Positions 18,482-31,264 of a stretch of 64,000 nucleotides of DNA are shown here, one piece after another. Source of the stretch: Omphalotus guepiniiformis (lineage: Eukaryota > Basidiomycota > Agaricomycetes > Agaricales > Omphalotaceae); NCBI GenBank assembly GCA_028554645.1, contig JAQOOI010000074.1:744001-808000 (forward strand), read 5' to 3'. Under the pieces are notes generated by a model. It saw only the letters and a list, made by a program, of their open reading frames with translations, made no database searches and was not told where the DNA came from. How positions within the stretch are numbered: the first letter of the stretch is position 1; every line of letters starts with the position of its first letter. Position numbers and translations under genes: made by a program.

Positions 18482-21415
18482 ATGGCACCTGCACCAAGGA
18501 CTAATCCTAGTCTTGGTCCTCATTCTTCTCGACTCGTCTATACTCTTTTCTCTCTTGCCTCTGCTTCTGTTTCCCGCTTGCTTCGTTCAAATGGAGATGC
18601 CAACAATTCCCTGACTCTTGTGAGGAGGGAGTCTGAATTTGACCCTCATCAGCCCAAGTACATCGTTTTTGCAGTTCTTATTCCAATCTTGGTGCTACTA
18701 TCGGGTCTATTCGCTGGCCTGACCTTGGGTTATATGAGCTTGGATCAGACCCAGTTGAACGTGCTGAGTGGTGCGTTTTTCGTCTGACTCGCTGCGCAGT
18801 AATTAGTAGTAATGGATGCTTTGTTTTATTGTAGTGAGCGGTACACCGTATGTCTACTATCTATTCCTCGCCCTTGTGGACTAAATTGACCGCGTTTCCA
18901 GTGAACAACGCAAGTACGCAAACCAGATCAAGCCTATTCGTCAGAATGGACATCTACTGCTTGTCACTCTTCTCCTCGCAAATATGATTGTGAATGAAAC
19001 TCTGCCTGTTATTTCCGACCCAGTACTCGGCGGAGGTGTACAGAGTGTCGTCGTCAGTACAGTTCTGATCGTCATGTAAGTATTGGCTTCCTTGACGATA
19101 CATTTTCTTGAATATTGCGGATACTATGACGTTACGCGACTGGCTCGAAGCACCCATTTCATTCTCCATATTCAATCATGCGACTGACAACTATCTTCTT
19201 AGTTTCTCCGAAATCATTCCCCAGTCACTGTTCACTCGACATGGGTTGTATCTGGGCGCGAAAGGTGCAGGTCTAACGCGTGTTCTGATCTGGGGCCTGG
19301 TATGTAACGTTATTGGTGTTTTTGCTGTTCTAGTCTGAACGTGCTGTCTCAAGGGTATTGTTTCCTGGCCAGTGGCCAAACTTCTGGATTGGATATTGGG
19401 CTCTAATCACGGTATTATATACCGTCGAGTCGGCGAGTAGCTGATTACTGTGTCAAAAGATCTTTTCCTAACTTCCTGGGTAGAGCTGAAGGAACTAATT
19501 GCGATGCACTCGTCTGCTTCACCTCACGGAGGTGATCTGAAATCCGACACAGTCACTATCATTGGTGCAACGTTAGATCTACAAGAAAAGGTAGTCAGTC
19601 AGGTGTGTGAAGTGTCATAGGATTCCTCGACTCGAATGCTGAATCCTCTATGTGCAGGCAATGACTCCTATTTCGGACGTGTTCATGCTCTCTATTGACT
19701 CAAAGCTTGATTATGCTCTGCTGAAGAAGATTGTTAGCGCTGGTCACAGTCGTGTCCCCGTGTACGAGGAAGTTGATGTTCCCGTCAGTGTTAAGTTGGA
19801 AGGCAGCGCAGCTTCCGAGGACAAGACAGAATCGACGCAGAAGGTCAAGAAGATTTTAGGTATTTTGCTAGTGAAGCAATGCGTCTTGCTAGATCCTAAA
19901 GGTACGTACAGGCAACTCGCCGGTCGCGGCTGAAGTTTATTTGTGTTCCACAGATGCTACACCCATTCGCAACTTACAGCTCAACAAGGTTCCATTCATT
20001 CCGAAGAACGAATCACTTCTTGGTATCCTTGACAAGTTTCAAGAAGGCCGATCGCACATGGCCATCGTCAGTCGCTTCAGTGCTGAGAAAGCCAAGAGTG
20101 TGAAGAAGGCCGTCAAGTCCACTTTGACCCAGAGGCTGAAGGAACGGGTCGGGATTGATACGAGCGACAGCAGTGATTCCAGTGATTCCGAGAGCGAGAC
20201 TGAGGAAGGCAGTGTAGCAACCGATAATGCCAGCGTAAGGAGCAAATGGAGTAGGCGCAAGAAGCGGTTTTTGGGTGGTAAGGACAAGGGTGACAAGGAT
20301 GCAACTCTGAAGGGAGAGGCACCGATTTATGAGAAAGATTATGCTGCGGACAGTGGAAATAATGGGAAGAGCGGCAATAGAGGAAGGCCGAAGAAGAAGA
20401 CTCCAGAAGCCAGCATGGAGTTGGGTGAGATGGGGACAAAACAGGAAGAGGCGAAGAAGCTTGGCTTTGGGATATCCACGTTAGAAGCTAGTATGCCCGC
20501 GGACGCGGTCCTGGCAAAGGATGGCGCGAACGAGGTGGGTAGTCGAGCGCTTTTTCAGATGGCTTATGATTGACCTCATTACTTTGACAGTTTTTGCAAG
20601 GTTTTGATCCTGCCATTATGCCCTTGGGTATCATTACTCTCGAAGATGTTTTAGAAGGTTGGTACTAATAGCATTTTTCATTTCTTGAGGTATCTCACTG
20701 ATTCTTCATTGCAGAGCTCATCGGCGAGGAAATCTACGACGAATTTGATATGGAAGGCGCACACGGTGAACCCTACGTTCATGCCGCCCACAGTAGTCCT
20801 GCTGGTGTGCCAACCGTCAGTACGACCGACAATACCACGCAAGGGCTTCTTCAGCCTCCGGGCCCTGTCAGCAAGTCCCTCGCCAACGTAAGAAATCTTT
20901 CCTTCCTTCGGTCTCGCAGTGCTCCACCCGTTCAGAGAGACGGAAAAGGCGGAGAGAATGAGAAAGAAGCAGCCGTCGATGATTTAGAGAGCTCGAAACC
21001 TGCAGCTGCGCAACCTGGAGGCACAGACGGGTTGAAAGAGGCGCTTTCGGGTACTGGGACCGGAAATCAAGCATCCCTTGCATCGGCCGATGCTACTACT
21101 TCTCATGCTTTAGAAGCCGTTCTGCTCGACCGCAAACGGCGTATCGTGGCTGCTGGAACTTCTACTCCCCCTATTGGAACCCCGAGTGTACGCGCGCGTT
21201 CGGGTCCGAAAGGCAAGTTCAAGAGCGGGCCTATAAAGAAGAATTCGAGTAATCCTTCTGACCGTGATGATGATGTTGCGGGTGATACACGTCCTGCTAG
21301 CTTGAAGGAGAAGGAGGAAGAGGAAGATGAGGTTGGGATGAATTTTAGGCGGATGCCGACGCACCATAGCAGCGATGGACGGATACAGTCGTCGTTTTCC
21401 CGTATTGATGAATAA
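18482..21415 (+). CDS. CNNM/Mam3-like membrane protein with CBS domains
   Basis: Ten exons give about 787 residues: 18482-18770, 18835-18847, 18902-19075, 19203-19299, 19354-19432, 19484-19602, 19658-19901, 19954-20534, 20591-20657, 20715-21415. The N-terminal DUF21/CNNM domain is clear: GLFAGLTLGYMSLDQTQLNVL, VNETLPVISDPVLGGG and EIIPQSLFTRHGL, with several membrane helices. Two CBS halves follow (MTPISDVFMLS, and FQEGRSHMAIV ... GIITLEDVLEELIGEEI), separated by a charged insertion of about 160 residues. The cytosolic tail is long and Ser/Lys-rich. CNNM and yeast Mam3 proteins act in divalent metal (Mg, Mn) handling at the plasma or vacuolar membrane. Exon 2 is only 13 nt, and the intron 19433-19483 is GC-AG. 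Confidence 0.9.
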
Positions 21416-21656
21416 CAATGAAGGAGACCTCGACTACGAGGGATGTTCATGATTTGTAACTATTACTTAGTTCTGACTTGATACGGTACAGTTGAGATGG
21501 TATATTTGGTCAAAGCGGTTGTTTGAATGCTTAGTCATCACGTCATCGAGATCCTTCTCCAAACTTCCAAGTTGGAATTAACTTTGAACTTGGCCTGTGA
21601 CTCAACTCGTTCTCTTGACCCGCTACAATCATCATTACACTGATTGAGCACGAAAC

Positions 21657-22530
21657 ATGGCATCTCATCTAGTGAGTTTCTTTGGTTTTTCCATTCAACG
21701 CACTACTAACCCGCGAAATACGAAAAAAGGCCAACATCTTTGGAACTGAACAAGATCGAGTCAATTGTTCTTTCTACTACAAAGTACGATTATTCTAATT
21801 CTTTAGAAGTAACAAACCAGAACATTGACGATGAGAACACCACTATAGATCGGAGCATGCAGACACGGTGACCGCTGCTCACGCAAACACATCCGACCTC
21901 CGTTCTCGCAAACGATACTCTTACCAAATGTGTACCACAACCCAGCGCATGACCCTGTGTGCAAGTTGACAGATAAAGAACTGCAGGAAGGGTTCGATGC
22001 GGTTTACGAGGATCTGTATATCGAGTTGGCAAAATTTGGACATTTGTTGGAGTTGCATGTGCGTTTTTATGTTTCAATGTTTTTTTCTCTAATGAAACGC
22101 AACTCATTCTATGTGTCTTTTTCATGTATGCGACAACGTAGGAGACCACCTCATCGGGAACGTCTACGCGCGGTACGAATGGGAGACGGAAGCACAAGCT
22201 GCAGTCGATAATCTTAATGACCGGTGGTACGCCGGTAGACCGCTCTATGCCGAGCTTTCGCCCGTGACAGACTTTCGCGAATCTTGTTGCAGGCAGAACG
22301 AGAACGGGGAGTGTAATCGCGGCGGGTTCTGCAACTTCATGCATCTTCGGCTCGCGTCCAAGGAACTTGTGCAGGCGCTCAAGGCTGGGCAGAGGATTGA
22401 AAGGAGGCTTCATCCACCTGCGCAGCAAGGTGGAGGTGGATGGGAACCTGGAAAGAGAGATCGAGGAAGAAGCGCGAGCCCGAAGAGAGGTGGTAGTACT
22501 ACTGGTGAAGATAGATGGTCTAGAAAATAA
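21657..22530 (+). CDS. U2AF1: U2AF small subunit (splicing factor)
   Basis: Exons 21657-21671, 21730-21783, 21849-22058 and 22126-22530 encode about 227 residues. Two CCCH zinc fingers (C-X8-C-X5-C-X3-H at the N-terminus; CCRQNENGECNRGGFCNFMH after the RRM) flank a U2AF-homology RRM with the conserved VCDNVGDHLIGNVY and ELSPVTDFRE. The C-terminus is a short RS/G-rich tail. In this family the protein recognises the AG of 3' splice sites as partner of U2AF65. The third intron (22059-22125) starts GTGCGT and has a CTAAT branch-like site but ends in CAT, not CAG, at the point required by the conserved protein. The first downstream AG would shift the frame. Sequence error, a rare splice site or autoregulation are possible. 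Confidence 0.92.
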
Positions 22531-22703
22531 ACACTCTCATTGTTGTGAATTCATGTAAAATCTGATGTTACAATTTAACTTCCATTCATGACATTCATGC
22601 TCTATACACATAGATGATTGATTAACTTTGTATGACTAACGATAGTTTGAACGCATAGAAAGAATGTCCATAGTAATCAGAGAAATGCGCCACGACTACA
22701 TAC

Positions 22704-24727
22704 TCATGCCAATGTAGGTCCGGCCTGGAGCACCTTCGCATCGACATCGCTCTCGTAGAGCTTGAAAGCCTTTGCGAACATGCCAGCAAGTTTCTTGACC
22801 TCCCGACCAAACGCCTCTTTATCGGCCCATGCAATCTCAGGATTAAGCACCTCCCTCGGTACACCATCAACCTCTGTGGGAATGGTGAGCCCGAAAGTAC
22901 CAAACCTCTCCTCCTTGCCGCTGGCAAGAGTCTTCGCAAGAGATCCATCATGAATAGCATCAACAATCTTGCGAGTGTATTTGAGAGGGCAACGGTGACC
23001 GGTACCAAATCTGCCGCCAGTCCAGCCGGTGTTGATAAGCCAGCAGTTGACGCCGTGTTTGGCCATACGCTCTGCGAGCATGGAAGCGTATCGAGAAGGC
23101 TGCGGAAAGAGTTAGACCTTGTTCTACGCGTTAAGTTGGAAGACATACGTGAAGGACAATGAAGGGTGCGCTGTAGCAGGTGGAGAAGGTGGGTATGGGT
23201 TCGAGAACACCATCCTCAGTTCCAGGAGTTTTCCTACGAACAGTCAGTAAAAAGTAAAGATGGTGGGGAGCATGGTCCACTCACGAGGTGTAACCAGCCA
23301 AGAAGTGGTAGCTAGCTTGCTCTGGCGTGAGTTTGGAGACGGGGGGAAGAACACCAAAGGCATCACAAGTTAACATGATGATGTTGGTGGGTTGTTTGTC
23401 GACAGCACAAGGTATCTTCGCATTAGGAATAAACTCGATGGGATATGCGCAACGAGTATTCTCCGTAATCGAAACATCATCGTAATCGGGGAGACGAGTG
23501 AGAGGGTTGTATACGACGTTTTCGAGAATGGAACCAAAGCGAATAGCGTTGAAGATTTCAGGCTCCTTCTCCGCGGAAAGGTTTATGGTCTTGGCGTAGC
23601 AACCACCTTCGATGTTGAAGACGCCAGTATCTGACCATACGTGCTCGTCGTCACCGATGAGGAGACGATTAGGGTCAGCAGAAAGAGTAGTCTTTCCTGT
23701 GCCCGACAGACCGAAGAAGAGAGTGACGTCATCATTTTCAATGCCAACGTTAGCGGAGGAGTGGAGGGAGAGTTGACCGAATTTGACAGGTTGTAAGTAG
23801 TGCTAAAATGGCAAGAACCTTAAGAAGATGATGTGAAAGGTGGAGTGAAACGGAGCATTACCATAACACTGAAGACACCCTTTTTCATTTCACCGGCATA
23901 CTCTGTACCGAGGATGACCATCTCCATCCGCTTGAAGTTGATCTCCACAGAAGTGGTAGATGACATGCCCTTTGTGAAACGATTGGCGGGGAATTGGCCA
24001 GCATTGTAGATTATAAAGTCGGGCTCGCCAAAGTTGGCTAATTGCTCTTCAGTTGGACGAATAAGCATGTTGTTCTATAAAGGGTAAGAAGGATGAAGAT
24101 CTCGAAGGGAGCAAAAATAACGTTACCATGAAGAGAGCGTGATAGGCTCTTGCGCAAATAACCCGGACCTTGATCCTGTACTTTGGATCCCACTACAAAG
24201 AGGGTCAGAAAAGCACAAGGTGGATCAGGAGGCAATTAGACATACGCCAGCGAAACCATCGAAAACATAGACGTTGTCTCGGGTGTTGAGATAATCGATA
24301 GCACGCTCACGATTGATTTCAAAAGTGTGCTCGTCGATTTTGATGTTGACTGAACCCCACCAAATGTCATCCTTCGAAGTGTCTTCGTAGACGATACGCT
24401 TGTCCTTTGGACTACGACCAGTCTTCTTGCCAGAAAAGTTGATGAGAGCACCTGAAGAGGAGAGAACAGCACCCTCATTGCGGATGGCGTCCTCATAGAG
24501 CAAGGCGACTGGAGCGTTGCGCTTGAGATGGATCTTGTCCATATCAAAGCCAGCTTGGGAGAAGTACTCGAGATCCCTGCCGATTACTAGTCGATATATG
24601 TTAGCATATATGGATGTAATACATGATAGAGAAGTAGAATACAGTTTGAATAGAGCTCTGCGTCTGAAGACTGAGCATAGTTCTTGTGTAGGATGTGAGG
24701 AGTAACGTAGGGAGTTTTGTTGGACAT
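22704..24727 (-). CDS. PCK1: Phosphoenolpyruvate carboxykinase (ATP)
   Basis: Seven exons in reading order: 24727-24643, 24586-24246, 24192-24127, 24074-23862, 23802-23285, 23233-23149, 23099-22704. They give about 567 residues. The ATP-type signature is plain: P-loop [10 protein letters not shown], the [11 protein letters not shown] kinase-2 motif, TGRSPKDKR near the N-terminus, and NTGWTGG toward the C-terminus. It converts oxaloacetate and ATP to phosphoenolpyruvate in the cytosol, the committed step of gluconeogenesis. Lys and Asp metal ligands lie in the conserved blocks and no block is missing. It is divergent from the GNAT gene, with 425 bp between starts, and convergent with U2AF. Confidence 0.96.
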
Positions 24728-25152
24728 TGTTGAAAAGCGATGAGAGGGATATGATATAAAGTGACGGAATAGGAATAGACGAGCTGGTTTTATAGTGGCA
24801 CTGAGGATGAGACGCATCCCACTTTTACCCGAAAAGGAGGTGGTCCGAAAGCGGTTCTTCCCGAAGCGAGTTGTCCGCCGGAACAAGGTGCTTTCCGCCC
24901 CGTACAAAGTGACTGACCTGTCTACCAGTAGAGCAGCTGCCTCATACGCTCAACGCTGCACTTGCGTTAGCTGCTAACTCACTCTTCTCACTTCCAAACC
25001 TGGTAATTCTGCCACCTCACCATTGCTTTTCCTTTTATAGACATATCACATGTCTTTCTCTCGGCGCCCCGCCCCCGCAATTTAAGTCCTAAAATTATAA
25101 ATAATAAAATATAATAAAATAATGATGTTTCTTCACTCAAGTCAGTACACTC
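24728..25152. promoter_or_regulatory. Divergent promoter region, PEPCK and GNAT
   Basis: A 425-bp gap between two start codons on opposite strands, so it must contain both promoters. It includes an AT-rich run (about 25080-25125) before the GNAT start and a GC-richer half next to PEPCK. I did not identify a specific operator. Confidence 0.5.
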
Positions 25153-25759
25153 ATGTCGAACATCATCGTACGTCCTCTCTCTGCTTCAGACGTTGAGCAG
25201 ACAAGGTTGCTTCATGTTAGTATGATTTTTGTTTTTTGTTCTCTCTCGCTGATCATTCCATCAGTCGTCTCTCATTCCAGTTCCATATCCTACTTCGTTC
25301 TTTCTTCACTTCCTCATTCAACCATCTCACTCCTGTCTCATAGCTGTAGACGAAAAGGATCCTTCGTCTCCAATTGCTTTTGTCTCTGCTTCGCTTCATC
25401 AACGAGGCGTACATACCAACTCACCTGAGCCTCATATCCAACTTCTCACTCTTGGTGTCCATCCAGACTACCAACAGCGCGGCATTGCCAAGCGTCTCAT
25501 AGCAGAGATCATTGCCTCTCTAAACAAAGACCCTGCCTCTCCTCCACCTCCGCTCTATACTCACGTATGCACTACCAATACCACAGCCCAGGCCTTTTAC
25601 AAACATCTCGGCCTGAAGGTCTATTCTCCCCAGATTGACGCTCCGTTCGTAGCTCGCAACGTCTATCCTCCTTGTGCGAGCGAGTATCGCGGTGATGCAA
25701 CTCAGCTCTTCAGGAGCAGAGATGCCTATGTCCTAGTAGGCAGAGTAGTTGCTGCCTGA
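25153..25759 (+). CDS. GNAT N-acetyltransferase, NAA50-like
   Basis: Two exons (25153-25215, 25265-25759) give 185 residues. The acetyl-CoA binding motif A is visible as LTLGVHPDYQQRGIAKRLI, with the Q/R-X-X-G-X-A core near residue 95. A FYKHLGL segment follows, as in motif B of the superfamily. The LIPVPYPTSFF stretch near the N-terminus resembles the LPVxYPxxF element of the NAA50/NAA60 group of protein N-terminal acetyltransferases. Assignment to the superfamily is secure; the NAA50-type substrate is inference. Confidence 0.8.
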
Positions 25760-27175
25760 GCTGAAATCGGAGAATGACTGGATCAAGAATTTGTTACTAT
25801 ATGCTTTTGCTCTGCTTTTTGCTTTCCTATGCCTCTCTAGAAAGAATTAGATAACTCTTTACATCTTTGTGCTCTGTACCCTGTGTCCAATACAATGTTA
25901 TACTTTCCCGAGCGTTCTCAGAGATTCAATAAGTATGCTCATACGACTAAATAGCCCCTATTCACGTCGATCGCGTTCTCGGGAAACACGTGAACTTTGA
26001 ATGCCGGCGGTCCGTGGGATTGATGACGATTTGGGTCATGGCTATTGGCAGCTATTGGATTTTTTCTCTAGGCCCGAGGTCTAGGAAGTCAAGCGGAACG
26101 AGTGTGCCACTAGTGTGCCCCACATATGACATCTTTTCACCAACTACATGCATACCTGGGGCCTTCTACGGCCTGAGGTAAATTTTTTGAAATGCACGAT
26201 TGCACGTAGTACGTATTGCTTGCATCATCCAAGGGCAAAACGAGTAAACGACTTGAAGAGTACGAAACGTGGACGGAAGACTATGAGTTCCCGGAGCGCC
26301 GCTCATTTCCAGGCGGGCTACGGCGGGCCGTCGTGTGCACTGCACAGCCCCATTTTCAGGAACCGCGGAAGAATCGTGCATATATGGCAGTGCATGCGAG
26401 CCTCGAGGTTCTAGTTTTGAGAATCGGTGCCAAGTTTAACCACTTCTTTTCTGGTATGTGGATCTCGACTCTCGTTCGAGTGAGATGAATATTACTGAAT
26501 GTGGTTATATGCAATGAACGTACATAGAGCAATCGATATTGCAATTCATCGGCATCGACATTGTTGACACGGGTAAAGGCGACTGTAGTGAGCCGGAGAG
26601 GGGAAACATCGATTAAGGATATAATGAGCTGGGTTCTTAGACTCGGAGGCTAAGCAGGAGAGGAAAGGTACTCATCTCCGAGGGAGTTGATATAAATGTG
26701 CGGGCCGTGCTAGGCGTTAGGTGAAATCTCGAATGCGCCTCAAACTTCAATAGTTGCTGTTTACTAATCAGTGTTTTTATTGCGAGTTGAATGCACACTT
26801 TCAAGTAATGGTAGTGGTAGAAGAAAGCATTAACCCTCGTAAATTTCCCTTCGTGAGCGACAACCTCTTCGAGCAACCAAATCGTGAATAAGTATCCCTT
26901 CTTCAATTCTTCAGTCGTCTAGTAAGAAAACTCGTTACCTGACACGTACAATCCTGCTATCAAGATTGTAATCACTGTCGCGACCGTACGAGTCACCAAA
27001 AATGCATACAGCGAAGGCTCGACGTGTTAATGTTTTGTAAACACGTCAGCTCTACCATCTCAATTTAATCGAAATATAAAGTTACCTGCACCAACAAAAC
27101 TTCTCACTCACTTCCACTTTTCGTCTTTCAAACAGACCCTGACGATCCCCAAGAAGCCCAGAATATCAAACAAAA
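25760..27175. other. Intergenic, no gene supported
   Basis: About 1.4 kb. The first part is the 3' end of the acetyltransferase gene. Several short open frames on both strands overlap one another around 26150-26550 and lack domains, introns or recognisable motifs. The last few hundred bases should be the promoter of the HSP70 gene. Confidence 0.5.
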
Positions 27176-29880
<2,705 letters not shown>

Positions 29881-30380
29881 GTTTAGATATAAAGCAGTAT
29901 TAATATCGAATTATAGACTTACCTCCAATTAATGTTCTTGTCCATTTTCTGTGACCAGCGTCTGTACAGAGGCAACTCGAATTCAAGTCGGAAGTGAGAT
30001 GGTGTTAGAATCAGTCAGATTACATAATTCCAAAGCACTTTCACTTCAACTCCTGCGCTCCTCAGCTCTTCTGAACCTGTTCTTGACCATTTAGACGATG
30101 AATGTCATATCTGCTGCTCGATTCATGCAATTGCGGTCCTATGCATACCTTCTAATGCACCGAACTCAGCTCTAGGTACCGCCTGTCTGTCTAAAACCGG
30201 AGTCTGACCTGTGCAAGGGGCAATGCTTCACAGTACCTCTTTGGCGTTCATGTCTGCGTTGTGCAACATACGTGTGTATGTCTTGTGTCTGCGTCAAGGG
30301 TGCTATAGCTATGTCGGAGCTAGGTCCTGAAATGCATAAATACTCCTGCTCTGCATTCAAAACGTCCATCGATCTTCAAC
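29881..30380. other. Intergenic, no gene supported
   Basis: Five hundred bases between the HSP70 stop and the next start on the same strand. It should hold the HSP70 3' end and the promoter of the small membrane protein gene. No motif stood out. Confidence 0.45.
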
Positions 30381-30922
30381 ATGTTCAAAACCTCGCTTAT
30401 TCTTGCCCTATTATCCATCATCTTGCAGCATGCGGAAGCTGCACCTTCACACTCCCATTATAGTAATACCTGTTTCAATGATCGGTGAGTCCTCGAGTCG
30501 TGAACATTACAAGTTGGATATTTGCTTACCGTACTTGTAGAGACGAGCCGATTTCCTGTCCCGCGTCACACTGGAGTAAGACAAAGATCATAATTGTGGC
30601 CTCCCTCGTCGGTAAGTTCTTGCGCCTATATTTCGGAGAACAAGATAGACTCACAAACTATTCAGGCGCAGTCGTGTTTCTCGCCCTTGCGTACTGCCTA
30701 TTGAGGAACTACCTAAACAGCAGAGTTAGCCGTGAAGATATTACGGAATACCCTGATATTACTTCACACATGAACGCGAGAATGCAACAGAAACAGTCTT
30801 TGTACTTTTCACCCTCCGCCGATACGATTGTCACTCCAGTAAGTTTAATCCACTACACCTACCTATATTGCTCACAGTGCCTGTAGCCTCCTGCGTATAT
30901 TCCTTCAAACGGCAAAGCTTGA
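30381..30922 (+). CDS. Small type I membrane protein, unknown
   Basis: Exons 30381-30484, 30541-30611, 30666-30838 and 30887-30922 join in phase to about 127 residues. It has a signal peptide (MFKTSLILALLSIILQ, likely cut after HAEA), a short luminal part with two cysteines (residues about 31 and 40), one membrane helix (IIIVASLVGAVVFLALAYCLL, about 49-70), and a cytosolic tail ending PPAYIPSNGKA. All introns are 48-56 bp GT-AG. No family was recognised. The PPAY motif is of the PPxY type that binds WW domains of ubiquitin ligases, so a sorting adaptor is one possibility, as inference only. Confidence 0.65.
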
Positions 30923-31264
30923 CATCTAGACTATCATCGATTATCTTTGCATCTCTTTACCCCGATTGTAGCATCTATACGAATTCTCTGTATCCTTTAG
31001 CTAGTTCAGCGCGTTGTAATTTTGTAAATCTCACTTTTGTTTGAATATATTTTTTTTGGTCGTGTCCCGGTCAAGATTAGACTGAGATGTAGAGCAATTT
31101 AGGACAGTTTCAATCATTTAAATTATATGATTTATATCGGACTGAGCCTTCCTGAATGAGACGTGTTTTCGCGGTCATGTGACATCTAACACATAAAGAT
31201 TTCATACGTTGAACTTGAAGTGCCACAGTAACAACTTTTTGCCACTGCTAAAGCTGCTGAAGTT
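30923..31264. other. Intergenic, AT-rich, no gene supported
   Basis: AT-rich spacer between two genes on the plus strand. No open frame or repeat of note. It probably contains the SLX1 promoter. Confidence 0.45.

Noticed and set aside
24860..24985. A tRNA-like stretch upstream of PEPCK
   Set aside because: Some A-box-like bases are present on the minus strand, but no B box and no acceptor stem pairing could be found.
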